From contig JAOSKK010000037.1 in assembly GCA_027493615.1 (NCBI GenBank), forward strand, positions 128,514-192,513: a DNA stretch of 64,000 bases, given 5' to 3'. A program made the translations under genes and the position numbers. Source of the DNA: Verrucomicrobiota bacterium. Lineage in GTDB: Bacteria > Verrucomicrobiota > Verrucomicrobiia > Limisphaerales > J093. The notes under the pieces were generated by a model. It ran no database searches, was not told where the DNA came from, and worked only from the letters and a program-made list of their open reading frames with translations. Positions 1 to 10,800 of this stretch are shown here, in pieces; position 1 is the stretch's first letter, and every line of letters begins with the position of its first letter.

Positions 1-1228
1 TTGTGGCGCTGGTATTGGCCGGCCTTCGATCCCTGGGCGTTCCCGGCAGATTGGGGAAAGGGCTGGTCGCGAGGACTGGCGTTGGCCTCCTGGGGCGTGG
101 TGCCCGCGTGGATGGCGATCCGCGGCGGGCTCAACCGTCGTGCTGCCGCGGCCGGTGCGCGGCTCGGGCGTCCGTTTGTCCGCCTGCTTCACGGACCGGT
201 TGCGGGCCCACGGCGCTGGGTCGGCTGGGCCGTGGCTGGTGCCGTGACCGCCGTGTTCTTCGTGTTCACCGTGGACCGGCAACGGCAGGCCATCGCCCAA
301 GTCAACCGGTTTGCCACACAGCACGACTGGGCCCGGGCGCTGACGGCCGCCCGCCGCGTTTCGGATTGGCCCGCCAGCATGCGCCTCGAAGCCACCCGGG
401 CCCTGTTCCACGAGGGGCGTTTGCTCGCCGACCTGTTCGCGCTGCCCCAACGCCACGGGCGTGAACTGCTGCCCGACTTTCGAGACGACCTCGACATGAG
501 CTTCGCGCTCAGCGCGACACTTTTCGAACTGGGTCAGGTCAATCTTGCGGAGCATCTCGCCCATGAAGTGCTGGAACTCGATGGACCGCGACCGCCCACG
601 CTGCGGTTGCTGACGCGCGTGAACGTTCTGCTGGACCGACCGGAAGCGGCACGCGTGTTCCTGAACCGCCTCCGGCGCGTGCCCTTCTGCCGCGAAGAGG
701 CCGATCAGGCGCTGGCCCGCCTGCGGGCCGATCCGACTGGCAGACTCGATCCCCAACTCTCCCTCCTCCGTGGGCGCATGCCGCTTTCTGACGAAGCCGA
801 AGTCCGCCTCCCCACGGACCGGCTGTTGCGGCAACTGCTCGCGGCCAACGCCACCAACCGCATGGCCTTCGAATACCTCGTTGCACACCATCTTCTGGCC
901 GCGGACCCGGCGGCGGCGGTGGATGCCTACCTGCGCTGGCAAGACCCCGGCAAGTCCGGAGTTCCCCGCTTGGTCGAAGAGGCCCTGTTGTTCCTGAAAT
1001 CGCAGACCGGGAGTGAGCCGACTCCGATCCGCGGCAGCGACCAGGCCATCCTTCCAGCGACTCAGGAACGTTACCGTCAGTTTCTGGAGGCCCTGCGACC
1101 CTACGGCAATCGAACCGCCGAAGCCCGCGCCGACCTGGCACCCGCTTTTCGGAGACACCTTCTGGTTCTACCTCCGCTTCGGCGAGTCGGTCCCGTCCCG
1201 CGTGCCGACGAAGAAAGGCGCCCCGTGA
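1..1228 (+). CDS. DUF6057-like membrane/TPR protein, 5'-truncated by the window edge
   Basis: The reading frame is open from base 1, so the N-terminus lies outside the window. One hydrophobic segment near residues 75-90 (AVAGAVTAVFFVFTV) is followed by an Ala/Leu/Arg-rich helical region of TPR type. The C-terminus ends GDTFWFYLRFGESVPSR, which resembles the end of DUF6057 proteins known from Bacteroidota and Verrucomicrobiota. The frame breaks in a T-run at 1146-1149. Reading three T instead of four joins the upstream frame to the GDTFWFYLRFG tail, which stops at 1228. The next gene on the same strand encodes a PD40/haem-motif protein, and DUF6057 genes often sit beside such genes. The function is unknown. 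The family assignment rests on the tail motif and the context. Confidence 0.6.
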
Positions 1229-1306
1229 GAACCGCCCGCCATAGCTTTCACGCTCTGCTGCCCCGACCCGCGGGGACCGTGGCTGCGACGAAGCGCGACG
1301 ACACGC

Positions 1307-1403
1307 AAGCGGCGCTGAAGCGCACGCACTCCAGACGCGCTGCGTGTCGCCGGCGGCCTCGCCTGCGCGAAGCGTTTGGAGTGCGTGCGCTTCAGCGCCG
1401 CTT
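1307..1403. repeat. 27-bp perfect inverted repeat with a 43-bp loop
   Basis: The arms are 1307-1333 and 1377-1403. The left arm begins AAGCGGCGCTGAAGCGCACG and the right arm is its exact reverse complement. The repeat fills the space between the DUF6057-like gene and the mature part of the next gene, and it overlaps the possible GTG start at 1344. If transcribed it would form a very stable hairpin over the translation start. Similar GCGCTTCAGCGCCGC-type palindromes are, as far as I recall, dispersed in verrucomicrobial genomes, but I cannot verify the copy number here. Confidence 0.85.
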
Positions 1404-2917
1404 TGCGTACGGCTGGCCCTGGCCGCATTGCTCACCTGGCTCGGCCTAACGACCTCCACGAGGATTCAAGCCGCCGAGGTCGGTTCCGATGCGCCTGTCG
1501 CCACGCCGCCGCGCCCACCCCGCTTGCGGCCGGACTACACCGGAGTTGTGATCCCGCCCAACATCGCGCCCCTGAACTTCCTGATCGAAGAACCCGGCCG
1601 ACAACACCGCGTCCGGGTGGAAGGAGTGCACGGCCAACCGATCCAGGTCGGGGCGGACGCGGCCGGCAAGGTGATCCTGCCCGTCGCCGCCTGGCGGACC
1701 CTGCTGCGCACGAACGCTGGGTCGACGCTGCGCTACACGGTCCAAACGCTGGACGCGAGCGGGACCTGGGAATCGTGGGCGCCGGTCACCAACAGGGTTG
1801 CCCGCGAGCCTGTGGATCCGGTGCTCGTCTATCGCCGGCTGCGGCCGCTCTACAACCTCTATCGCGAGATGGGCATCTATCAGCGGGACCTCGAGAGCTA
1901 CCGCCAACGCCCCGTGCTCGAGAACCGCGATTTCGGCGGCGGCTGCGTCAACTGCCACACCTTCCTGAACCACCGGCCCGAGACCTTTGCGCTGCACATC
2001 CGGGGACAGAAGGGCCCGCAGCCCATGCTGCTGGTGCGCTCCAACGTGGTCACACGGGTGAACCAGACGGCGGGCTACCTCGGCTGGCATCCCGGCGGCC
2101 AGTGGCTGGCGTTCTCTGCCAATCGCCTCTCGCTCTTCTTCCATACGCGGGGCGAAACCCGGGACGTGTTCGACGCGGAGTCCAACCTCGGCTTGTACGG
2201 GCTGGACGCCAACGCCATCACCCGACCGTCCGCGGTGGCCGACCCTGGACAGCTCGAAACCTGGCCGCACTGGGCCCCGGACGGGCGCCATCTCTACTTC
2301 TCCAGCGCGCGTCCCCTGCGGGTGGAGCGATATCGCCAGGTGCGCTACGACTTGAGACGCGTCGCCTTCGATCCGGCCACGGGTGCCTGGGGCGAACCCG
2401 AGACCGTCGTGGCAGCGGCGGAGGCCGGGTTCAGCGCCACGCAACCGCGAATCTCGCCCGACGGCCGCTGGCTGCTGTATTGCCGGTCCCGCTACGGCCA
2501 TTTCCCGATCTATCAACCGGACAGTGACCTCCACGTGCTCGACCTCCAGACGGGCCAGTCCCGGCGCCTGGACATCAACAGCGACCAGGCCGACACGTGG
2601 CACTGCTGGTCAAGCAACGGCCGTTGGGTCGTGTTCAGCAGCAAACGCGGCACGGGCTTGTTCGCCCGCCCGCACTTCAGCTACGTCGATGCCGAGGGCG
2701 GTTTCACAAACCGTTCGTGCTCCCCCAACGCGATCCCACCTTCTACGACGCATGTCTTGAGACCTTCAACGTGCCCGAGCTGGTCGTGGGGCCGATCCAG
2801 GTCAGTTCCGCGCAACTGGCTCGAGCGGTGTTGCGACCGTCCCGCGTGCTGCAACCCAGCAACGGGGCGGGACAAGCCCACCACGAGGAGCAAACCGTTC
2901 CCCGGCCTCGAGACTGA
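1344..2917 (+). CDS. secreted PD40 (TolB-like) propeller protein with a CxxCH haem motif
   Basis: The N-terminus has a hydrophobic signal-like stretch (VRLALAALLTWLGL) before a Pro-rich linker. A single c-type haem motif, GGCVNCHTF, sits near residue 200. It is followed by several PD40 beta-propeller repeats with the WHPGGQWLAFSA, WAPDGRHLYFSS and ISPDGRWLLYCRS signatures. Together these suggest a periplasmic haem protein with a TolB-like propeller. The frame breaks at 2696-2698, where GGG should read GGGG. The restored tail runs through RFHKPFVLPQRDPTFYDA to the stop at 2917. The start is uncertain: 1344 (GTG) is the first in-frame candidate but lies inside the inverted repeat. The stop faces the convergent TPR gene one base away. 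Confidence 0.75.
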
Positions 2918-2918
2918 C

Positions 2919-3830
2919 TCAGGGTGCCGGAGGAACGGACGGAGGCGGCGCATTCGCGGGCGCCTGGCCGTTCAGGGCATCGAGCGCGGGGGTGAACTCC
3001 GGCTTGATCCGCGCCACCTCGCGGTACTGCGCGGCGGCATCCTCAGCCCGGCCCAGGCGCTGATACTCGTTGGCCAGGTTGAACCGGGCCTGCCAGTACT
3101 GGGGATCCAGTTCGACGGCCTTCTCAAAGCAGTTCAGGGCGATCTCGTGCTGGCCCGCCATGCGCAGGGCATTGCCCAGGTTGTTATGGGCCGAGGCATA
3201 GTCCGGCATGGCCTTGATCGCCGCCTGAAAGTGCCCGATGGCTTCGTCCGTCTGCCCGGCGCGGAGCAGCAGATTGCCGAGGTTGTTGTGCGCCTCGGCG
3301 TACTCGGGGAAGAGGTTGAGGGCTGTCTCGTATTCACGCCGGGCTTCGTCGAGCCGGCCCAACCGGGTCAGCGCAATGCCCAGGTTATAGTGGACATCCT
3401 CGTCCTTCGGAAGGAGGGCGCTGGCCTGGCGATAGTGTTCAAGGGCCTCCTCGAGACGGCCCTCCTCGAGCGCCCGGTTGCCCTTCTGAAGCCACGCCGC
3501 CCCCTGCTCCCTGGCCTCGAGATTCTCCGCGCCGCCCGACGGTGTCGGGGCTGCCGGAGGCCGGGCGGGCGGCGACACCGGCGCCGGGGCATTCGTCCTG
3601 ACGGCGTTGGTGTTGGCATGGGTGTCGGCGGGGATCGGTGGAGGCACGGTCCCGTTCGGAGGCGGACCGGGGGGCTTGGTCTCGTTCACCCTCGGCGCGA
3701 AGATCAGGATCGCGAGCACGACGACGGCCACGACTCCCAGGGCGACGTGTTTGGGGTGCAGCATCGCGCTCGCGGCTTTCTCGCGGGGCGCCGGGGTGGA
3801 CCCGGCCCCAGGCTTGGGCTCCGGTTTCAT
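2919..3830 (-). CDS. membrane-anchored TPR protein
   Basis: The protein has about 303 residues. A short cytoplasmic N-terminus is followed by one transmembrane segment (VALGVVAVVVLAILIFA, about residues 25-42) and a Pro/Asn/Thr-rich linker. At least five consecutive tetratricopeptide repeats follow, with the conserved AHNNLGNLLLRAG, HYNLGIALTRLGR and WQARFNLANEYQRLG patterns. The tail is Pro/Ala-rich. TPR arrays bind other proteins and no enzymatic domain is visible. ATG at 3830 is chosen because the hydrophobic segment follows at a normal distance. It is the last gene of a minus-strand run that begins with the DUF1080 gene at 7745. Confidence 0.85.
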   Translation of the reverse strand: MKPEPKPGAGSTPAPREKAASAMLHPKHVALGVVAVVVLAILIFAPRVNETKPPGPPPNGTVPPPIPADTHANTNAVRTNAPAPVSPPARPPAAPTPSGGAENLEAREQGAAWLQKGNRALEEGRLEEALEHYRQASALLPKDEDVHYNLGIALTRLGRLDEARREYETALNLFPEYAEAHNNLGNLLLRAGQTDEAIGHFQAAIKAMPDYASAHNNLGNALRMAGQHEIALNCFEKAVELDPQYWQARFNLANEYQRLGRAEDAAAQYREVARIKPEFTPALDALNGQAPANAPPPSVPPAP

Positions 3831-3868
3831 CGGGGAAATGTAGCGCGTTGTCCAGCCAACGAAAGGGG

Positions 3869-4757
3869 CTATTCCGGCCGCAGGTCCGCCCGGGCGCGGG
3901 CGTCGGCCACCATCGCCTCCCAGTACTTGCGGAGAAACGGAGGATTCTGCTGGCTGTCCCGCAGATAGGAGCGGTCGGCGCGGGCCAGGTCGAGCACCGC
4001 CGTGATCATCTCCTCCTGGTAGTAACCGGCCTCGGCCAGGGGCAGGCCATTGGGTTCGCGAATGAAGCTCCAGCCGCTCGAGGTCTGCTTGCCATCGGGC
4101 GACTCGCCAATCGTGTTGGCCACACAATGGAACATCTTCGAGTTCGGTCCCACGGGCTGCTGGGCGCGACCCGAGATGCGCTTCCACGCCACCGCCTCCA
4201 GCTCGTCCGAACTGCAGGAGGGATGGAACAGAATCTGCGCCCCGGCCATCCCCGGAATCCGGTACAGCTCCGGATGCCGGCCGTCGCGACAAATGACCAG
4301 CGTGCAGAGGATGCCGTCCAGGGAGAACAGGGAGAGTTTGTCGCCCCCGGCAGTACTGCTGTTCGTCGCGCCCGGCCATGTTCACCTTGGCATATTCATG
4401 CACGAGGGTCCCGCGCGGGTCGATCACGTGGGCGAGGTTCAGGTGGCGATCCGCGGTGCGTTTGAGGGTGCCGACGATGGTCCAGATGCGGTGGGCGGCC
4501 GCGGCGGCCTGCACCTGTTCAAGGGCGGCCACCACACGGGCCGGTTCGAGCCCGATGACGTACGGGAAGTAGTAGCTGGTGAGGTTCGCCTCGGGGAACA
4601 GCACGACCCGGCTGCCGGCGGCCGCGGCGGCTTCGATGTAGTGCAGCGTGCGGGCCAGGTTGTGTTCGAGCGACCGCGCCCAGTGCATCTGCACGCAGGA
4701 CACCTGCAGGGTCAACGGAGGTTGCGGAGGTTGCGGAGGTTGGGAATCGGCTTTCAT
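3869..4757 (-). CDS. carbon-nitrogen hydrolase (nitrilase superfamily), frameshifted
   Basis: Nitrilase-superfamily enzymes hydrolyse amide or nitrile C-N bonds with a Glu-Lys-Cys triad. All three residues are visible: Glu in LFPEANLTSYYFP, Lys in EYAKVNMAGRDEQQY and Cys in LVICRDGRHPELYR. The frame breaks at 4344-4348, where a five-base run should be four. Repair gives the continuous reading CRGDKLSLFSLDG between the Lys and Cys motifs. The restored protein has about 296 residues, normal for the family. The N-terminus carries a short repetitive PPQPPQPP stretch. It lies 6 bp after the esterase gene on the same strand, so co-expression is likely. The substrate cannot be read from the sequence. 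Confidence 0.85.
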
Positions 4758-4763
4758 CAGGAA

Positions 4764-7012
4764 TCAGGGAATCGTCTCCACGCCGCACAGGCACCAGACC
4801 AGTTCTGGGGAGAAGTGATTGTAGCTGTCGGTCTTCTGGAACACGAGCGCCTGGGGGGCGCCCAGCCAGGCAAACACCCGACGGGCCTCGTGCACCGCCT
4901 GCCGGAGAGAGTCGAGGTTGGTCTGGTAATCGATGCGGGGTGCAATCAGTTGCACCGGCCGGGGCGCGATCAAGGCCAGGAGTTCCGGCACATCGTAAGG
5001 GATGCGCGCCTCCTCCCCGATGAATGCAGCCAACCGCGGCAGCCAGGGCAACGCCTGCGACCAGCGCCCCCACACCCCCGGTGCCGGACGCCACCGTGTC
5101 GAACCGCCAGGGCGTGATGCCCCCGACCACAATCGCGCCCGCCACCCGGTCATCGAGAGCCGCCGCATGCAGGGCAGCGAGGGCGCCAGTGCCGTAACCC
5201 GTAAGATAGATCTGGTCCGGATCGACGTGTCGATGGCCGCGGAGGACATCCACCGCCGCCCGGGTGTCGGCCACCGTCTTGCCGAGCAGCGACCAGTTCG
5301 GATAACGCTGGTAGAAATGGCGCACCTCTTCGATGCGCGCGCCGTTGCCGATCTGGTCAAACGCGAACACGGCGTAACCACTGCGGGTAAGGGCCAGGTG
5401 CGGCGTCTCCCCCGGTGATAGCCCGCGACGTATCCGTGCGAGACCGACAGCGGATGCAGCCACACGAACGCCGGCAATTGCCGGGTGGTTCCCGCCACGT
5501 TCGTCGGATAGTACAGGTCACCCGTGACATAGTTCCCGAAGCTCAGACTCTCCTTCACCAGCCGGGCCGGGGGGGTGTCGCGTCGCAGCAGGGCGGCCAC
5601 CGGTTGCGGCTCCGCGCCGTAAGCGCCACCAGGATCGGCAGCAAGGGGCGGTGGTTCGCCCAGGATCTGAACGATGCGCTGGCGAATCTCCTGCCGCCGC
5701 GCCTCCCATTCCGCCCGGCTGTTGGCGGCCGCACCGGTGGCCGTGAGCAGAAGATCATCCGTTTCGCGGATGGGGAACTGCGCCGGATCGAGCGGTGTGC
5801 CCCCGGCCTGCTGCCAGTCCTCGTAGGTGGGGTAGATCGGGGCATCGTCCACGCGGCGGGAGGAGCGTCCGAACTTCCAATCCAACCAGTCGAGGTAGCC
5901 CTCGATGTCCCCGGCCGCGGTAGCATGGGAGCCGTGCCGGTGACGCAGATTCAGATGACCCGGCGCACCGAGCAGTGCGAAGACAGGTTGTGCCGCCCGC
6001 TGGCATTGCTCGATGGCCCAGACGCTCTCGACGTTGTCATTCAGCGCCGTCGAGAGGAGCACCGGCCGGGGGCGATGCAGGCGACCAGCTCGTGCTGATC
6101 GATCGGCAGGCGGTCCTCGCGGCCCACGAAGAAGCGGAGCCGCGGATGCAGCCAGTCGGGGAAGTTGCGGGTGATCAGCTCAATGCCCTCGCCGAACTGC
6201 GCTTCCGAGAAGCAGCGCCAGGGACAGGCGCCGCCGGCGCCCGAACTGCTGGAGATCACGGCGGCAATTCGCTCATCGAGGGCCGCGGCAATCAGGGAGG
6301 TCTTGCCGTTGCGCGAGTGCCCGGTGAGGGCGATGCGCCGAGCGTCGGCCTCGGGCAGCGTTTCGAGATAGTCCACGCACCGGCTGGCGGCCCAGGCACG
6401 GCGGGTGAGTTTGGTCCAGTCCTGAGCTGGCCAGAGGTTGCGCCAGGGATCCGTGTCGTCGCGGGCATCGGCACCAGCGTACACGCAGGCAAGGTAACCG
6501 CGGCTGACGGCGATGAGCGCCCAGCGCCGGTGGTTGTATTGCGTGAGGAAGACCGGAAAAGGGCCGGAGCCGGGCGGGCGGAGGATCTCGAGCCGGAGCC
6601 GGGCGCGGTGTTCGGGGCCGAATGCGAGGGTGACCTCCTCGCGGTGGGCGCCAGGCTCGCGGTAGGTCTGGCTTTCGACGACACGGACATTGTCGGGCGG
6701 TGGAGGGACGGAGCCGATGATGTAGCGCTGGAAAAGCTCAATCAACTCGGCTCGGCGCAAGGTCCATTCGGCCGGGGTGGTGACGGGTTGTCCGCTGGCG
6801 AAGCGGAGCGGATCCGGAAGCCCCGGGACCCCGGGCAGACGCGCGAAATCCGGGGGCAGCTCGTCGGACTCCTCGAGCCAGGTCTCCCAGGCGGCACTGC
6901 GCGGCAGGATGCGATGCAATTCCGCGAGGTACTCCTGGCGCCGGGCGTGTTCGTCAGCCGACGTCACGAGCACCAGAAACAGCCAGGCGCTCAGGGCAAG
7001 GCAGCGTCGCAT
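4764..7012 (-). CDS. secreted tandem alpha/beta-hydrolase: CE15-like esterase plus a second hydrolase domain
   Basis: About 750 residues once three frameshifts are repaired (homopolymer runs at 6068-6072, 5409-5413 and 5075-5079, each one base short). A signal peptide (ALSAWLFLVLVTSADE) leads a domain resembling the CE15 glucuronoyl-esterase fold. It has the nucleophile-elbow motif LTGHSRNGKTSLIAAALDER and a later His-rich RHRHGSH segment. The second half is another alpha/beta-hydrolase resembling acetyl-xylan-esterase or prolyl-oligopeptidase proteins (GYAVFAFDQIGNGARIEE). Its elbow reads LTGYGTGALAALHAAALD, so the expected Ser nucleophile is Gly. A late His lies in TDSYNHFSPE. The protein probably acts on plant or algal polysaccharide esters in the periplasm. 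The DUF1080 gene lies 52 bp upstream and the nitrilase 6 bp downstream on the same strand. Confidence 0.8.
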
Positions 7013-7064
7013 CTCCCAGGGGTCAGTAGATAGTATGCGCCAGATCCGATCGCTTCGTCCCGCT

Positions 7065-7745
7065 TCAGGGTAGCTCCTGTATCCGCAGGTTCCGCCAACG
7101 CACCTCGAGCGGATCCTGCCGGTCCCCCACCCCGTGCACCTGCAGCGCGATGAAGCCCGAGGGAGTTACGGCATCCACCAGATCGGCGGCGAGAACTCCG
7201 TTGAGCCAGGTCTTCAGGGACGAACCGCGGCACTCGATCCGCAGGTGGTTCCAGCCCTCGGCCCGATAGGCGCGGCGCGCGGGTTCGTTGTCCTTAAGGT
7301 CCTTGAGCCAGCCGCGTCGGCCTTCGTCGTAGATGCCGCCGCTCCAGGCCCGGTCACTGGGGTCGATCTCGACCTGGTAGCCGTGGACACGGCCGGCGGG
7401 GATCCGGAAGGTCTTGCCGCCGAGTTCGACGACCTTCTCTTGATCGGGACATTCACTTCGGACCTGGATGCCGGAATTCAGGCCGGGGCTGGTTTGGAAC
7501 TCGAGTTCGAGGATGAAATTCGTGTAGGAGCGAACGGTGCAGAGGAAGGAGTTGGGGGTCTTGGGGACGGTCTGGCCGATGATCATGCCCTGTTCAGCGC
7601 GGTATTTCGCCTCGCCGCCGCGTTGGACCCAACCCGCGAGGTCGGTGCCGTTGAAGAGCGGGGTCCAGGCCGGCTCGGCCGCCTGGGGAAGCGCGGCGGA
7701 GGCGAGAGCGAAGACCGAGAAGAGGAGGAGGAAGGCGGCATGCAT
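7065..7745 (-). CDS. secreted DUF1080 (3-keto-disaccharide hydrolase) family protein
   Basis: An intact 226-residue protein. A signal peptide (MHAAFLLLFSVFALASAALPQA) is followed by one DUF1080 domain, a concanavalin-like beta-sandwich. Family hallmarks are visible: FNGTDLAGW at the start, NFILELEFQTSPGLNSGIQVRS, GYQVEIDPS, WNHLRIECRG, and the terminal ALQVHG...LEVRWRNLRIQEL. Some family members hydrolyse 3-keto-glycosides, so a role in periplasmic sugar breakdown is plausible. It is the first gene of the minus-strand run that continues into the esterase and nitrilase. The start at 7745 is clear from the signal peptide. Confidence 0.93.
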   Translation of the reverse strand: MHAAFLLLFSVFALASAALPQAAEPAWTPLFNGTDLAGWVQRGGEAKYRAEQGMIIGQTVPKTPNSFLCTVRSYTNFILELEFQTSPGLNSGIQVRSECPDQEKVVELGGKTFRIPAGRVHGYQVEIDPSDRAWSGGIYDEGRRGWLKDLKDNEPARRAYRAEGWNHLRIECRGSSLKTWLNGVLAADLVDAVTPSGFIALQVHGVGDRQDPLEVRWRNLRIQELP

Positions 7746-7781
7746 GGGCGGGGTTATAGACCGCGGGGAGAGGGGGCCAGC

Positions 7782-7812
7782 AAAAAAAGGGACCGGAGTC
7801 GCCTCCGGTCCC
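7782..7812 (-). terminator. intrinsic terminator of the giant secreted-protein gene
   Basis: A perfect 10-bp stem (arms 7789-7798 and 7803-7812, GGGACCGGAG) with a 4-base loop abuts an A7 run at 7782-7788. On the minus strand this is a hairpin followed by seven T. It lies 24 bp past the stop of the 7837-11506 gene and separates that gene from the DUF1080 run. Confidence 0.92.
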
Positions 7813-7836
7813 CTGTGAATTCCAAGAAACGGCGGT

Positions 7837-10800
7837 CTACAGCTTCAAGCGATAGAACTTGGTGGCGGCTGCGGAGGTCGCCGCGGTGTAGGGCGACGTG
7901 GCGTTCGGGAGATCCGTCCAGGTCTTCAGGTCGCTGGATTCCTGGAGAACGACTCCTGCCTGCGTCCACTCGATCCTCACGTTCGTGCCGGAGAGGCTGA
8001 CCGAGAGGCGGAACTCCGTCACCCGTTCGGGGGCAACGCCGACCCGGTAGCACGGATAACCGCCGTTGGCGCGGTCGTTGAGCAGCACGCGTGTGCCGTC
8101 TGCCTTGACGGTGAAGAGCTCGAGGTGGGCGGCGCCGCCGCCTTCCTGCCAGATCACGCGGACAGGGTAGACGCCCGCGTCCTTGACCACGCAGCGGAAG
8201 GTCACGTTGGCCGTGGCGCCGTCAACCTGGCTCATGAGCACCGCATCGGCCGGCTTGTTGATGTAGCCGGCCTGCATCCGGAAGCTGTCATCGCTGGTCA
8301 CGCCGAACGTGAGGACGCCGGCGGGCAGCTCGACGAAGGTGATGACCTCGGCATCGATGCCGTCCGTTGAGAACGTGGTGCCTGGGATCCCTGGCATGGC
8401 GTCGTCGGGCACGAAGAGCAGCGGGTCGGTGGCATTGACGCTGAAGTTGCCCGCAGCCTCGGCGTTCTGGCTGAGGTTCAACACCGTGGGGATATCGAAC
8501 CGGTAGAGCGGGCCCACCTTGACGCCGTTGGCCAGTGCAGGTCCGATGGCGAGCGGATCAGCCAGGTTCGGCAGAACCGCGCCGTCGGGCCCGGTCAACA
8601 GGCCTGCGAGGGCCTGTTCGCACGAGGCGAGGCTGTTGGGCAGGACGGTCTCGTTCTGGAACACGCTCCAGCGGAAGCCCGGGCTGTTCCGGTCCACCGA
8701 CACGGCCTGCTCGGGCTTGGCGAGCGTGGGATAGGTCTGGACAGTGAAGGTCCAGGTCTCGCTTCGCGCGACGCCGCCGGCGGTGAAACTGATACCCGCG
8801 GTGTGTTGCGAGCCCGACGCCATGTACGCCGGGGGTTGGTAGTTGACGGTGGTGACGTCGCCGGCCTTGGTGGGTTGCACGCTCACTTCGACCCCGTCGA
8901 GTGTCAGCTTCACCGAGCCAGCGTCGACGGCGTTCTGACCGTCCTGGATCATGACCACGATCGGGGCGTCGAAAGCCACTCCGGTCGCGGCGGGAGCGGG
9001 CGAGACAAAGCTGATGGCCGCGGGCCCCTTGCTGGTAATGGCCCGGTAGGTCCGCAGCCCGCCACTGGCCGTGTCGTTCAGCAGGACCCGGGTTGTGCCA
9101 TCCGCTTGCACGCTCGCCCATTCGAGGTACGCAGAGCCACCGCCCTCTTCCCAAACCGTGCGGAAGGCGTAGACGCCCGCATCCTGCACATACACGGAAT
9201 AGAGGGTGTTGGCGACCGCGCCGGCGGAGTCCGCTGCCGTCTGGGCGCGGAAGACGTCGGCGACATAGCCGGCTGTGGTACGGAAGCCGTCATCGCTCTG
9301 GACGGCCAGCGTGTGTTTGCCGACGGGCAGGTCGATGTAGGTGATCACCTCACCCGCGATGCCATCGGTACCATCGCTGTTGGGATCCGCGCCGGGGAGG
9401 CCGGGCATGAGGTCGTCGGCTGGGAAGTACCCGTAAGCGCCACCGTCGGGACTCATGTTGATCGTGCTGTCGATCTCGAACTGGATCGGGAGGCGGTTGT
9501 TTGCCCCGGCCGTGCCCGGGCCGATCGCGATGCCCTGGGCGTTCCGGTCCGCGAGATTGACGCCGAGCAGACCCGCGAGCTGGTCAAGGGCCCGGGCGGT
9601 GGTGTTAGCCTGGAAAGCGCTGTTCTGGTGAACACGCCAGATGAAGCCGCGCTTGGTGGTGTCCGGGGTCACCTTCATATCCGCGGTCAGCAGCGCGTAA
9701 GCCGGCAGCGTGAAGGAACCCGCGTCACTGACGGTGCGTCCGGCCGTGTCCTTCACCTCGATGATATAACTGTGCTCGCTGCGCGGCGGGAAGGGCGTGG
9801 GGCGCGTGTACGTGAAATCGAACGCGTCGGTCTTGGGGGCCGAGGTCAGCGAGACCAGGGTGCCGTCAATGTACAGCCTCGCGGTGGTGGGATCGCAGAT
9901 CGAGGGTCCGAGGTTGTTGACCCGGAAGGAGAAGCCTTCGGGCGACGGATTCACGGCCGAGAGGTAGATGAGGTCGGCGGCGGTACCACCAACGCCGAGG
10001 GTCACCAGGGCCGTCTCGCCCGGGGACTTGCCGAAGACGATCGAGTGGGCGCCCAGGCCCCCATCCTCGCTGGCCGGGCGTGTCCTGGTCGCCGTCGTTG
10101 ATGGCCATACCGAGGCCGAACTGCGTTCCGTAGTTCAGTGTGCTCAGGCCCAGGGCAGCTTTGGGCAGCCGGATTTCGTACGTGGTCTTCTTGGTCGTGG
10201 TGTTGCGGGTGATGGCGACATCAGTCAAACACGTCTGGTCCGTGATGCAGGGTGGCCCAGCCTCGTGCCGGACGGCCTCGACGAGGTTCGCCGGGTTGTT
10301 CAGGTCAGGATCATCTTCCACGCCACCCAGCGCGTAGTTGTACAGGGCCACCTGCTGATCCTGCGCGGCGTTGGCGATCATCAACTGGATGGAATCGCCG
10401 TTCCACGCGCTCCGGGCAGCGTTCTCATGGTAGTCGTCGGTGACGACGAAACCGAAGTAGACGTTCTCAGCATCATAGACGATCTGCACGGCGGAGGTCT
10501 GGTCGTCGGGGCCGGTCCACGTGCCGCCGGCATACTCCTCGAACAAGACGAGCGTCCCGGTCCCGGCGGGTCCGGAGCCTTTGGGGATGTAGAACTTGGG
10601 ATCCGCGAGCACGGGCACGCCGCTCCACTCCGAGAGGTTGCCATCGAGCACGATGGGTTTCGGTGCGGGGTTCGCGGTGTAAACCTCCTTTCCGGGTTCG
10701 ATGTCGTTCTTCCGCGCCAGCGTAATCAGCGCGGTTTCACCGGGCGTTTTTCCGAAGACGATCGCATGCGCGCCCAGGCCACCCCAGCCGCGCTGGCCAG

